Positions 47,888 through 57,197 of a DNA stretch of 64,000 nucleotides are shown here, in pieces. The notes under the pieces were generated by a model that worked only from the letters and a program-made list of their open reading frames with translations, was not told the DNA's origin and did no database searches. The stretch's first letter is position 1, and each line of letters starts with the position of its first letter. Location: positions 62,001 to 126,000 of the forward strand of contig NZ_KQ236688.1 in assembly GCF_001183545.1 (NCBI RefSeq), read 5' to 3'. This stretch comes from Cellvibrio sp. pealriver. GTDB lineage: Bacteria > Pseudomonadota > Gammaproteobacteria > Pseudomonadales > Cellvibrionaceae. Both the position numbers and the translations under genes were made by a program.

Positions 47888-49321
47888 TCAAGGGCATAAT
47901 CCCGCGCTCACAAATACGCAGCTCCTTGGTCTGCGTGCATTAATGGCAGAGTCTCGCGCATCGTTAAGTGAACAAGCATTTCTCTCCACGACATATTCTT
48001 TGGTCGGTGTTGTACTGCCTTGGGCTGTACAGGAGAGGCACATATCAAAATCCTGTTTCGGTAAGCCTGAGGTACATTCCCCAATAGGTTTTCCAGTAAT
48101 GGTGGTGTAAACGCAACCTAGTGGTGGTGGAAAGCTTTGTTTTGCTGCGTCGAATGTACAGCCGGATATTTTTGTGGGAATTATCTGGAATGTGCCGCAG
48201 TACATGCCGGTGTCCCATGCTTTGTATTCTCCATTAGGGTTGTCGGTTGTACGTGGGCATGGTGTTGCACAGCGTGGATCATTTGGATTTGCGGTGCAAT
48301 TTGCAGGGCAGCGCGAATCGTTAGGTGTTGCTGTGCAATTTAATGGGCATTGCGGGTGTGTGGCGCTGATTGAGCAGGGATCTATATTGACCCGCCCTGA
48401 CCGCGGTGCCGCACTTCGCATCATTGAGTCAAATGCATCGACCCTTACTGTAATTGATGTTGTTTTAGGAAGCGCAAAACGGCGCGAGTCGATAATATTA
48501 TCCGCAAACGTTGGGGCAACCCGATCAAATAATAAATCCGATCCAGCAGTCAGCTTTACGCGACGGCAGTCAGTCGCTTCAAATTCTGCCGTTACAACTT
48601 CGCCGGCTTTTCCTGTGGTGGGTTGCAATAATAAATTACGGATTTGACAGCGATTAGGCTCAATATAAATTGCGCGAATTACTGTTGTTGCAATTTGTCC
48701 GGAATAATTGCCCGATCCCTTTTCAATCAACGTGTATTCAAAGACCTGACCGTGCGTTGGTTTTGCAGGTTGGGTTGGTGGGCTGATCGTCAGTAATAAT
48801 ATTGCACCGGGATTAGAACAGGGTGCGTTTCCTGAAGCGAGCCGACCTGCGCAGGTATTTACCGTCTCAATAGAATAACTGCTGGTTGATGTTGGCGGTT
48901 GTCCGCGTGCCACCATATTCGCAGGGTAAGGCCAATCCCATTCCAATACTCGTCCATTATTGGGGTCTATTTTACTGGGGCGTGATTTTGTATTTGTGCG
49001 CGCAGGCATTATGGAAAGCGTGTTGCCATTCTCTTGTATTTCAAATCCAAGCGCGGGGAATTGATAGCCCAATTGAATTTGAAATGCATAAGGGTTTGCA
49101 AAATACAGATCATTTAATGCAACGGTGTTTACTGATTCAGTCTGTGTGCCGTGGTCAGAAAAATACACCGTCAGTGGTTCATTCGGCCAGATAGTTCCAT
49201 TGACTAGAGTGGGGCCAATCGTAGGTGGGAGCGGGGATTTTCCACCGCCTGTTGGTGTGCATCCAAGAAGTGTGATTGCCACCAGCATAATAGAAACGAA
49301 TTGAAGCGCGCTGCTAAACAT
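47888..49321 (-). CDS. Large Cys-rich lipoprotein of unknown function
   Basis: A 477-residue lipoprotein with the signal FVSIMLVAITLLGC. The first ~310 residues look like beta domains. Then follows a Cys-rich repeat region (CPLNCTATPNDSRC, CPANCTANPNDPRC, CATPCPRT) and a C-terminal Cys-rich domain. The tandem NCTA-x-PND-x-RC units are distinctive. A perfect GGAGG stands before the ATG at 49321, so the upstream in-frame ATG is rejected. No family recognised; likely on the cell surface. Confidence 0.75.
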   Translation of the reverse strand: MFSSALQFVSIMLVAITLLGCTPTGGGKSPLPPTIGPTLVNGTIWPNEPLTVYFSDHGTQTESVNTVALNDLYFANPYAFQIQLGYQFPALGFEIQENGNTLSIMPARTNTKSRPSKIDPNNGRVLEWDWPYPANMVARGQPPTSTSSYSIETVNTCAGRLASGNAPCSNPGAILLLTISPPTQPAKPTHGQVFEYTLIEKGSGNYSGQIATTVIRAIYIEPNRCQIRNLLLQPTTGKAGEVVTAEFEATDCRRVKLTAGSDLLFDRVAPTFADNIIDSRRFALPKTTSITVRVDAFDSMMRSAAPRSGRVNIDPCSISATHPQCPLNCTATPNDSRCPANCTANPNDPRCATPCPRTTDNPNGEYKAWDTGMYCGTFQIIPTKISGCTFDAAKQSFPPPLGCVYTTITGKPIGECTSGLPKQDFDMCLSCTAQGSTTPTKEYVVERNACSLNDARDSAINARRPRSCVFVSAGLCP

Positions 49322-49388
49322 GTGACCTCCTTTCATACGGGATATATGGGAAAACGACTGAGCGTTAGATATGCGATAACCTTATGCG

Positions 49389-50162
49389 TTACTGGATACG
49401 TTTACGGTTTCTGATGAGTAAGCTGGTTCCACACAAAATCAATAATAGTAGAGTGGATGGTTCTGTCACATTTATCTGCCGCGGTTTAACGGTTATTTCA
49501 GAGAGGCGTGCAGCGAGCCCAGCGTTAATGAGTTGCTCGGGATCAGTGTTGTAATTGAAATAGAGCGCAAGCCCGGGAATGTCATCCCAGTTGTCATAGT
49601 GTTCCCCTGTGTCATACCAGGTGAAATTCTGGATTAAACTGTTGCCGTTAAGTAACGGAATAATCTGTTCCAAAAAAGAAATTCCCGCAGATTGTTCACT
49701 AATGTAACCCTCTTTCGTTGCTGTTACGAATTCGCGCAGGCCAAAATGCTCTGTTGTGAAATCGCGTATGCCGGTATATCCGTTGGGATCAGAAATAGTA
49801 TGAAGTTCCAATGTGCTGGCCTGTGTTGAACCATCAGGGATATTGTCAGGGTTAAGTGTTTTTCCATCCACGTAAAATGTTATGCCAAACCAATCGGTGT
49901 TTTCACTGTAACGCCATTGGCCTGTGCTGCCCATATTGGCGTGTGCTAATTCTGTGTCGTACCAAAAGCTTCCTGTAAAACCAGACCCTTCCAAATTTTC
50001 ACTAAAAAAATCGACATAATAAGGATTGTTGTTATCACCATTGTCAGATACAGAAAGGACTTTTCCTTTAAATGTGCCGTCAATAATGACTGCTTGTGCG
50101 GGCAGTGGTAAAACAATCGGTAAATAGAATAAAAAAATTCTCTTAATATGATTAGATTTCAT
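49389..50162 (-). CDS. PEP-CTERM sorting-domain protein
   Basis: A 257-residue exported protein: signal peptide, a beta-rich domain with VIIDGTFKGKVLSVSDNG and GSFWYDT strands, and the C-terminal signature EPSTLLLLILCGTSLLIRNRKR (PEP-like motif, hydrophobic helix, basic tail). Such tails are processed by exosortase and are typical of biofilm or exopolysaccharide-associated proteins. The ATG at 50162 has AGGT upstream and begins the signal peptide. No exosortase gene lies in the window. Confidence 0.85.
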   Translation of the reverse strand: MKSNHIKRIFLFYLPIVLPLPAQAVIIDGTFKGKVLSVSDNGDNNNPYYVDFFSENLEGSGFTGSFWYDTELAHANMGSTGQWRYSENTDWFGITFYVDGKTLNPDNIPDGSTQASTLELHTISDPNGYTGIRDFTTEHFGLREFVTATKEGYISEQSAGISFLEQIIPLLNGNSLIQNFTWYDTGEHYDNWDDIPGLALYFNYNTDPEQLINAGLAARLSEITVKPRQINVTEPSTLLLLILCGTSLLIRNRKRIQ

Positions 50163-50435
50163 AATACGACCTTTTGCATCAGGTTTAAGCGAAGTCCTTG
50201 ACCCATCCATCTTCCTCACGTAGACCGAATATATAGCCTTGCTGATTCGTTCAATAGCCATAAAAAATGCTTAAGCGCCATAATTTCAAATTTGCTTGAA
50301 TGAGCAATGTAATCATGGGTGTTTGTTTAATAACTTTCTGTTGCTTTTGCAAAAAAATCCAACCTGTTATAAAGCAGTGGTGATTTTCCAATGAATTTTT
50401 ATAGTGAGATTCGAATAAATACTGAGGGACGGGTT

Positions 50436-51329
50436 ATGCGCTATAGGGTTTATTGCATTGCATTACTGCTGGCTTTTCACGCGAACGCGGTACTGGCTTG
50501 GGGTAAATATGGCCATGTGGTTGTGTGCGAAATTGCTTACCGAAATCTCACTACCGATGCGAGGGCAGAGGTGAATCGTTTGCTTGCGGTGAATGGTGAA
50601 TACAAATCGTTTAACCATGCATGTCTGGAAGCCGATGAAATGCCCCGCACCAGTCCTGCCAGTCATTTTTCCAATTACAGCCGCGATCTTCTTGTTGTTG
50701 AACAGGATGGCTGCCCTGATGATAAGCCTTGTGTCATTAGTGCAATTAAAGATGATCTCGGTATCGTCGCGGATACATCCAAACCGGATGCGGAGCGAGC
50801 CAGGGCAATGATCCTGTTAGGCCATTGGGTGGGGGATATTCACCAACCCATGCACGTTTCCTATGCGGATGACCGGGGCGGCAATTTAATTGTTAAGCGC
50901 GGCAAGTGTTCCGGAAGTAACCTTCATGCGGTGTGGGATAACTGCATTATTGAACAAAAAATATTGCCCGGAAATTGGATGCAAAAACAATTTGGCTGGG
51001 CGAGATTCACGCGTGCCTATCGCGCGGCCGATTCCCTTGTTGCGGAAATATCGGAAGCGGATAAAGCCCAATGGATAGATTCATCTCCTTGGCAATGGGC
51101 CGCGGAGTCTTATGAAATTACCATCACTCCAGACGTTGGCTATTGCACACAACGCAATAATGCCTGCTGGTACGAACCGCAAAATAAACGGCTGGATGAT
51201 GACGAGGAGAAAAAGACCATTCAAATGACCGATGAGTATTTGGAAATGTTTTCTCCGGTAGTCAAACTGCGCTTGAAGCAAGCGGGTATTCGATTGGCCA
51301 GTTTACTCAATGAGGGGTTGAGTAATTAA
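50436..51329 (+). CDS. S1/P1-type nuclease (copy 2)
   Basis: A 297-residue paralogue of the nuclease at 30394-31287, with the same signal-peptide layout, N-terminal Trp of the mature enzyme and zinc-binding His/Asp motifs (HACLEADEM, GHWVGDIHQPMH, HAVWD). The proteins differ at scattered positions only, mostly in the signal peptide. The ATG at 50436 is placed by analogy with copy 1 and the shared GAGGGA-x-GGGTT leader. The duplication brackets the integron. Confidence 0.93.
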   Translation: MRYRVYCIALLLAFHANAVLAWGKYGHVVVCEIAYRNLTTDARAEVNRLLAVNGEYKSFNHACLEADEMPRTSPASHFSNYSRDLLVVEQDGCPDDKPCVISAIKDDLGIVADTSKPDAERARAMILLGHWVGDIHQPMHVSYADDRGGNLIVKRGKCSGSNLHAVWDNCIIEQKILPGNWMQKQFGWARFTRAYRAADSLVAEISEADKAQWIDSSPWQWAAESYEITITPDVGYCTQRNNACWYEPQNKRLDDDEEKKTIQMTDEYLEMFSPVVKLRLKQAGIRLASLLNEGLSN

Positions 51330-51446
51330 CTGTGGTCACATTTTCAGAAAATTTTCACTTTTGAAAAATCCTCGCGCTTATTGGCGCGAGGGAGTTAAAG
51401 CCGGGATTCGCCACTTAAGAACGTTATTAACGCTATCCGGGCTCTT

Positions 51447-51629
51447 CTACTTTTCAATTACTTTTTTCGCTTTCGTCAAGTAAGCACCGCCTGCTGCAAT
51501 CAATGCCGCCCCAACACCATAAAAAGCAACGTGCCCTGAAGACACCGCCACCAGAAAAAACAAGCAACCCGATGCGATAAAACAATAGCCGCTGAATTTC
51601 AGACCTTTTTTGCTGATTCCTTTATTCAT
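51447..51629 (-). CDS. Small membrane protein
   Basis: A 60-residue protein with two hydrophobic helices joined by a short Gly/Ser turn, and Lys-rich ends. No family recognised. Ribosome binding site is weak; the composition argues that it is real. Confidence 0.5.
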   Translation of the reverse strand: MNKGISKKGLKFSGYCFIASGCLFFLVAVSSGHVAFYGVGAALIAAGGAYLTKAKKVIEK

Positions 51630-51714
51630 ATTTTCACTTCATCAAGTTATTAATGTCATTTTGAATGGTACTCTGCAGGCAGGCTCTATTCTGGGTAAAA
51701 CGAAGGCTTGGTTT

Positions 51715-52398
51715 TTATTCAGGTGAGTTGGTTTTATTTTCTAGCTCTGCGACCAAGGTTTTGTAATAGCTTTCACTTGAATTAACTATTTCCCATGATC
51801 TTTTGTAATGCCCGTTAGGTATGCGATTATCCATTGCGATTATTGAAGATAATTCCTGTTCAAAACCTAATTTTAAATAAACCGCTTTTTGTAAAGCAAG
51901 AAGATGTATATGGTCTAATACTCTAGGATCTTCGTTTTTGTATTTTGCTAAAGCTGGTGCTGATTTGGGGAGATGTTCACTAATATACGGGTGCAATAAC
52001 TCATGAAACAATGTACCAACTTTATCCTGTATAGATACCGGATTATCCGTAAAACTGGACAGTGAATGTCTCATATTTAATATCAACGGAAAAGACCTGG
52101 ATGGAGTATCACACAAAGTCAGGTTTACATTGTGTTCCCCTCCCTCAAACAATTGTCCAGTAATTTCTTCAGTTGTAGAGATAAGCATCGGTCCTATTCT
52201 TTTCCATTCGCGTTCCAACTCTACTTTTTTAAGCAATAGCTCTTTGTGCCAGTCATCCTTAATGTCGCCTCCTTTTATAAATATGCAAACAGAATCTAAA
52301 GTCGGTGTGTAACTGATTTGCACATTGACGTTATCTGCGTCCTTGGCACCGCAAGAAATAATAAGCGTACAGAAAAGTATAGTTGCAAGAAGTTTCAT
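51715..52398 (-). CDS. Lipoprotein with HExxH motif (possible metallopeptidase)
   Basis: A 227-residue protein with a lipobox (TLIISC, Cys16). It contains HELLHPYISEH, an HExxH zinc-peptidase-like motif, at about residue 133. No further family match, so peptidase function is a guess. It lies just downstream, in the cassette direction, of the attC remnant at 52410-52498 and may itself be a former cassette whose attC is lost. Confidence 0.65.
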   Translation of the reverse strand: MKLLATILFCTLIISCGAKDADNVNVQISYTPTLDSVCIFIKGGDIKDDWHKELLLKKVELEREWKRIGPMLISTTEEITGQLFEGGEHNVNLTLCDTPSRSFPLILNMRHSLSSFTDNPVSIQDKVGTLFHELLHPYISEHLPKSAPALAKYKNEDPRVLDHIHLLALQKAVYLKLGFEQELSSIIAMDNRIPNGHYKRSWEIVNSSESYYKTLVAELENKTNSPE

Positions 52399-52409
52399 GA
52401 TGATCTTTT

Positions 52410-52498
52410 TTGTGAATTATCTTTGCGCAGCAAAGCCATAAAGCCGCGGTTTACAAGCTGTCGGATTCGCAAATTACAATTCTGAGGCATCTTGTTAA
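52410..52498 (-). repeat. Truncated attC remnant
   Basis: The stretch GTGAATTATCTTTGCGCAGC followed by AAAGCC and TTTACAAGCTGTC resembles the centre and right arm of the array's attC sites, and it ends CTTGTTA at 52491-52497. The left TAACGCC arm is missing. The stop codon of the neighbouring gene lies in the core, as in intact cassettes. Confidence 0.7.
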
Positions 52499-52767
52499 CA
52501 GTGGGACTGAATAAGCTCATTGATCCAAGCTTTAAGTTTTGGGATTACTTCATTGATTTTAGAGTCAAAGCCCTCTTCGTCGAAGTAGCCCTCAGTTTCA
52601 ATTTTGTGTTGCCAATCCCGGCCTTGTTGATGCACTGAATAGGGTATTCCCTCCAGGGCTTCGATTGAGTCATATACTCTTTGCGCAAAAGCATCGCGAT
52701 CATTGCGATTTTTATCGTACGCCTCTATTTCGACTAAAAGCCTTTCTAAAACGGTTTTATTCGACAT
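52495..52767 (-). CDS. Hypothetical protein of orphan cassette
   Basis: A 90-residue acidic soluble protein (DSIEALEGIPYSVHQQGRDWQHKIETEGYFDEEGF). No family recognised. Its TAA stop is part of the GTTA core of the attC remnant, as in several true cassettes, and an intact attC lies upstream. Confidence 0.65.
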   Translation of the reverse strand: MSNKTVLERLLVEIEAYDKNRNDRDAFAQRVYDSIEALEGIPYSVHQQGRDWQHKIETEGYFDEEGFDSKINEVIPKLKAWINELIQSHC

Positions 52768-52792
52768 AACTCACTCGATGCTTTTGTACAGT

Positions 52793-52888
52793 TAACGCCT
52801 TGCTAGGCGGTATTTTCGGAGAAGCCAGTGTGCGCTAAAAACACACCTAGAAGCGACGTAGTAAATGTCTTTCTTAAGCAATTTGTTA
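52793..52888 (-). repeat. Orphan attC site outside the array
   Basis: TAACGCCTTGCTAGGCGG at the left and TTAAGCAATTTGTTA at the right frame a 96-bp imperfect palindrome, with the TAA stop of the acetyltransferase gene in its core. Sequence differs from the array's main attC type. Confidence 0.75.
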
Positions 52889-53446
52889 GAGTTTTTTTGT
52901 TAAGCACGCCAACTCATAGTATTGGTTGTTATTGAATTCAAACTCTTGAATGACTGTTAGCCCTACTTTTTTTGTATGGGCAGTAAAAGAACGGGTGTTA
53001 ATTTTATTAATGAATGTAACTAAAACGGGATACCTATTGGACATTTCATTAAGGCAATATTTAAAAATTTGCTCGAACACACCTTTACCTCTAGCCGATT
53101 TATCAACACATACGGGGCCATATTGATACGAATTTTCGGTACTTAGCTGATACCCCTCAAAATTCAGGTTGGGTAAGTCTTTGATCATATGTGCGAACAT
53201 AGGCCAACGTGCCCAAAATTGCCAAGAGGCTGCCATGGCGTACGCAACTATAGAGTTACCATTGATTGCAATAAAAAGGCCTTGCTCAGACTCAATTAAT
53301 TCGGCCATCTGTTCTTTCGTAAACGCTGTGGTAATAAAACCATCTTGCTTATCTTCTTCGAGTATGGAGTCGATCTGATATTTAAAGTGCAACTCCAAAA
53401 TATTAGGTATATCTTCAATTTTGGCCAAGCGAAGTTCTAATTCCAT
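52886..53446 (-). CDS. GNAT-family N-acetyltransferase (orphan cassette)
   Basis: A 186-residue protein of the GNAT fold: LRLAKIEDIPNILELH start, then GPVCVDKSARGKGVFEQIFKYCL as the acetyl-CoA-binding segment (R/Q-x-x-G-x-G/A pattern appears as ARGKGV). GNAT genes are common integron cargo; the substrate is unknown. The ATG at 53446 is chosen because the domain begins there and GAGA lies upstream. Its stop is in the attC core. Confidence 0.8.
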   Translation of the reverse strand: MELELRLAKIEDIPNILELHFKYQIDSILEEDKQDGFITTAFTKEQMAELIESEQGLFIAINGNSIVAYAMAASWQFWARWPMFAHMIKDLPNLNFEGYQLSTENSYQYGPVCVDKSARGKGVFEQIFKYCLNEMSNRYPVLVTFINKINTRSFTAHTKKVGLTVIQEFEFNNNQYYELACLTKKL

Positions 53447-53629
53447 ATTTATCTCTTTCTTTAAAGCTGCCAAGCGCCTATCAATATTTTCAGATGAAAA
53501 ATTCCGTCTTTTTCGCCAGCATTTTTCCATCTACGTTTTTGAAGTGTTTTTATAACACAGCCTCGGAACTAGCGCTATTACGGTCTTTTGCCCGTAAAAT
53601 AAGGCGATTGATTGTTGTGAGAGGTGTTT

Positions 53630-54622
53630 ATGGCTGTTGAATTCTCTTTGCTTGAGCTTGCGGCGGTGCGGGTTGATGAAACGCCTTGCGATACGTTTGT
53701 GCATTCGGCGGCTTATGCGCAGGCGGCGGATGCGTTGGGGTTTAAGCGGTTTTGGTTGGCGGAGCACCATAATATGCAAGGAATTGCGAGCTCGGCGACG
53801 GCGGTGTTGATTGGACATATTGCGGGGAAAACGCAGCGGCTGCGTGTGGGTTCCGGTGGGATTATGTTGCCCAACCATTCGCCGTTAGTGGTGGCTGAAC
53901 AATTCGGTACGCTTGCATCGCTTTATGGTGACCGGATTGATTTGGGTTTGGGACGTGCACCGGGCACTGACCCTGTTACTAGCCGTGCATTAAAGCGCGA
54001 TGATTCTGCGGCAGAAAATTTTGCGCAGGAAGTGCAGGTGATCCAGCAATTATTGGCACCGAGCGAACCACAACAACGCTTGCGCGCGGTGCCAGGTGAG
54101 GGGACGCAAGTGCCCATTTGGATTTTGGGTTCCAGCCTTTACAGCGCGGGTTTGGCTGCGCGATTGGGTTTGCCTTATTCATTCGCGGGGCATTTTGCAC
54201 CTGCACATATGCGTGCTGCACTTAAACGTTATCGCGCAGAGTTTCAACCATCGCCCTATTTGGATAAACCCTATTTTATGTTGGGTTTGCCGGTAGTGTG
54301 GGGCGAGACATCTGAACAAGCGGCATTTAATGCGACCACGAGTTTTCAGCGCATTACGGCGTTGTTTCGCGGTGAACCTTTGTGGTTGTGCCCGCCCAAA
54401 CCGTTTGAGCAGTTGGATTGGTCGATTGGAGAAAAACACAGCGTGCAGGAATTTTTAGCACTGGCGCAAGTCGGTGATGAATTGGAAATTCTGGATGGTT
54501 TGCAACAGCTGCGCGATGAACTCGCAGTCGATGAATTTATGTTTACGATTGACGTGTACGACCGTGACCTGCGCATTCAAACCTTATCGACACTGGCGCG
54601 GATAAAAGAGCATCTTCGTTAA
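53630..54622 (+). CDS. Luciferase-like (LLM class) flavin oxidoreductase, MsnO8/YhbW type
   Basis: A 330-residue TIM-barrel flavin enzyme. The family pattern is clear: FWLAEHHNMQGIASSATAVLIGHIAGKTQRLRVGSGGIMLPNHSPLVVAEQFGTL and DLGLGRAPGTDP. Relatives such as E. coli YhbW have no firm function. GAGG is five bases before the ATG at 53630. The gene runs opposite to the orphan cassettes. Confidence 0.9.
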   Translation: MAVEFSLLELAAVRVDETPCDTFVHSAAYAQAADALGFKRFWLAEHHNMQGIASSATAVLIGHIAGKTQRLRVGSGGIMLPNHSPLVVAEQFGTLASLYGDRIDLGLGRAPGTDPVTSRALKRDDSAAENFAQEVQVIQQLLAPSEPQQRLRAVPGEGTQVPIWILGSSLYSAGLAARLGLPYSFAGHFAPAHMRAALKRYRAEFQPSPYLDKPYFMLGLPVVWGETSEQAAFNATTSFQRITALFRGEPLWLCPPKPFEQLDWSIGEKHSVQEFLALAQVGDELEILDGLQQLRDELAVDEFMFTIDVYDRDLRIQTLSTLARIKEHLR

Positions 54623-54780
54623 TATTACTCTTCCAATTTCCACCGGCGGAATTTACTGCCTGCATCGTCAACCCTGTGCGCTCTGGTGAAATCTTGCCAA
54701 TGCGCACAGTGCTATACTCGCTTTGCAACAATCCAAATTATAAAAACGGCAAACACAGCTCTAACAATAAAAGGTCATTT

Positions 54781-55677
54781 ATGAACACAACTCTATTACG
54801 TCAGTTGGCGGCTGGCGCGCTTTTTCTATGCACTAATCTTTGGGTCACTTCATCAGCAGCGCAAACAGTCATTAAAGTGAATGATGCAGCGGACGGCAAT
54901 GGCCGTTATGCCATGCAAATGGTGAAACTGGCGCTCAGTAAAATCGATACACAATACCGCTTGGAATTGACCAGTGAGCCGGTAACCCAAGCGCGCAATA
55001 TTGATGATGTAGCCAATGGCACTATGGATTTGCTCTGGGCCGCGACCAATCAAGACATGGAAAACAAACTCTTGCCGGTACGCATTCCTTTATTCAAAGG
55101 TCTGCTCGGGCACCGTATTTTTATTATTAACCCTGCCTCCCAAGCCCGTTTTGATCAGGTGAAAACCTTTGAGGATTTAAAGCAATTCAGCTTTGGGCAG
55201 GGAACGACTTGGGCTGATTCCGACATTTTGGCGAGCAACGGGTTGAAGGTTATCCGCGCCAATAAATACCAAAGCCTCTTTTACATGGTGGATGGTGGCC
55301 GCTTTGATGCCTTCCCGCGCGGGGTGCAAGAGCCTTGGGCGGAGCTGGAGGCTAATGCCAGCCTGCCGTTGACGGTAGAAAAACGCATCATGCTGGTATA
55401 CCGCATGCCGTTTTATCTGTTCACTGGCAAAAAGAATACCCGCTTGGCTGCGGATTTGGAGTTGGGGTTAAACCGGGCGATTGCCGATGGCAGTTTTGAA
55501 CAGGTGTTCCTGAACGACCCTATGGTGCAGTCGGTATTGGATAAAGCCAATCTGCCGGGCCGCTTGGTGTTCCACTTGGATAACCCGACCCTGCCCAAAG
55601 AGACACCTTTGGATCGCGCCGAGTTGTGGTTGGACATCAATAATCTGGGCAAACCAGCGGTTGTTGCCCCCGAGTAA
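54781..55677 (+). CDS. Periplasmic binding-protein-like (SBP family 3-like) protein
   Basis: A 298-residue protein with a signal peptide (cleavage near SSA-AQT) and a bilobed binding-protein pattern (FIINPASQARFDQVKTFEDLKQFSFGQGTTWADSDIL). No permease or ATPase gene lies nearby, so it may serve signalling or an orphan role. The ATG at 54781 has AAGG six bases upstream; the frame extends 35 codons upstream without signal-like sequence. Confidence 0.78.
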   Translation: MNTTLLRQLAAGALFLCTNLWVTSSAAQTVIKVNDAADGNGRYAMQMVKLALSKIDTQYRLELTSEPVTQARNIDDVANGTMDLLWAATNQDMENKLLPVRIPLFKGLLGHRIFIINPASQARFDQVKTFEDLKQFSFGQGTTWADSDILASNGLKVIRANKYQSLFYMVDGGRFDAFPRGVQEPWAELEANASLPLTVEKRIMLVYRMPFYLFTGKKNTRLAADLELGLNRAIADGSFEQVFLNDPMVQSVLDKANLPGRLVFHLDNPTLPKETPLDRAELWLDINNLGKPAVVAPE

Positions 55678-55800
55678 GCGCCTGCATTCGTATTCATTGT
55701 TTTGTCGATGGTGTCACAAAAAGTGGCGTGATAATTTTCCGTTGGTTTTTTAAGCAAACAAATAATCATAAATATCAACCACAACCTGACGGAAAACTAT

Positions 55801-56736
55801 ATGCGCTACTCTCTCATCATCGCTGGGGGCTTATCGCTGCTCAGCTCAATCACCCAGGCTTACAGCATCAGCAATTTATATGATGCCAGCACCAACGGCA
55901 GTGGTTGGGCGGGTGAGACGGCAAACTCCCATATCATCGCCACACCCGGTGCAACACCCGGCACCAATGAGTGGTTTTCACGTTACACACTGGGTAACGG
56001 CGATGCTGCTTTCAATATCGATGCCGATATTCTTGGCCTGTTTAAAAATGCCCCTTTGCAGAACACCTCGGGTGCCAGTTTGTCGGCGGCTTCTGAATCG
56101 GTGCGGGTCACCTTCCTTGGCACCGGTGCGGCGCGCAACTCGGTCTTGTTCCTCGCCCAGCAGGGTAATGAGTTGCTGGATAGCGCGGCATTCTGGAACC
56201 CGGTATACGCCAGCGGCGGCACCAATAACCTGACGAGTTACAACCCGGTGAGCGATAGCAATCGCTTGTTTGAAACCCGTGGCGGTTGTGAATACGCCCA
56301 AGCCAAAGCGGGCAATAGCTGCGTACCGGATAATCTGGGGCAGTCGCGGGTGATCTCCGGTTTGGCCGCGGGTGACAGTCTGGTGTTTGGCTTGCAAGCC
56401 TTGGTACTGCACTACAACAGCGACAACATCCATTACCCCAATACCAATTACTTTTTCAGTGGCGATGCGGCCAACAACCGCGATAGCCGAGGCTGGAATG
56501 ACGGGCAGGTGCATACCAAGATATTGAACCTGGGAAGTAACCGCTATCTGGTCGGCTTTGAGGATATCTGGGGCGGCGGCGACCGCGACTTCAATGACAA
56601 CATCTTCCTGTTTGAAGGCGTTGTTGCGGATATCCCCATCCCACCCTTGGTTCCGGTCAGTGAACCTTCCAGTTTGCCGTTGTTGGGAATGTTGCTGGCG
56701 GGGCTTTTGTGGCTGCGCCGCAGACATCCGCAATAA
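55801..56736 (+). CDS. PEP-CTERM protein with DUF4114 domain
   Basis: A 311-residue exported protein: signal peptide (cleavage near TQA-YSI), a beta-rich N-terminal part, a DUF4114-like segment (YLVGFEDIWGGGDRDFNDNIFLFEG, Asp-rich and probably calcium-binding) at about 255-279, and the PEP-CTERM tail SEPSSLPLLGMLLAGLLWLRRRHPQ. Second PEP-CTERM gene in the window; no exosortase nearby. Confidence 0.88.
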   Translation: MRYSLIIAGGLSLLSSITQAYSISNLYDASTNGSGWAGETANSHIIATPGATPGTNEWFSRYTLGNGDAAFNIDADILGLFKNAPLQNTSGASLSAASESVRVTFLGTGAARNSVLFLAQQGNELLDSAAFWNPVYASGGTNNLTSYNPVSDSNRLFETRGGCEYAQAKAGNSCVPDNLGQSRVISGLAAGDSLVFGLQALVLHYNSDNIHYPNTNYFFSGDAANNRDSRGWNDGQVHTKILNLGSNRYLVGFEDIWGGGDRDFNDNIFLFEGVVADIPIPPLVPVSEPSSLPLLGMLLAGLLWLRRRHPQ

Positions 56737-56751
56737 CCCGTGATCTGATTA

Positions 56752-56775
56752 GTCAGTGCCAGTATTGGCACTGAC
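56752..56775 (+). terminator. Strong hairpin after PEP-CTERM gene
   Basis: A nine-base-pair perfect stem (GTCAGTGCC / GGCACTGAC), six-base loop, 15 bp after the stop, without a T-run. The remaining ~420 bp up to 57198 hold no gene I can support; a 65-codon frame at 56756 starts inside this hairpin and is rejected. Confidence 0.55.
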
Positions 56776-57197
56776 GTGCGTTGTGTTGGTGTTGTGTGAT
56801 CCTTCCTTTATACCGCTCTGTTATAGAGATCTGTTGTTAAGCGATACGTTTGGTTTTTTCCCTTCCGTTTTTGTTATCCCTGCTTTTCCGTTAATCGTCT
56901 TATCGGCATGTTTGTGCGCGCTTTGGGTGAATTTAGTCTATGGTGATAGGTGACTTATGGTTCATTTGACTTTATTGTGTCAGTATTTCCACCGGTGCGC
57001 CCAGATACTGCAAACGAAAGCCTGCCGATTAGGGATATTTTTTGCCCCGGTTTATTAGCGCTTTAGGTAAAGAGCGCAAAGTGGGGCGCTGGAAACCAAT
57101 TTCTATAGATAAAATCGCCATGTGATCTCTTCACCCGGACGTGAATTTATGCCCGAGTGAAGGATTGGGGGACAATAACAAATAATGAGAAAACACT

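Noticed and set aside
55978..56733. 251-codon minus-strand frame
   Set aside because: Antisense shadow of the PEP-CTERM/DUF4114 gene.
56756..56953. 65-codon hydrophobic frame
   Set aside because: Starts inside a hairpin after the PEP-CTERM gene, no ribosome binding site, odd composition.
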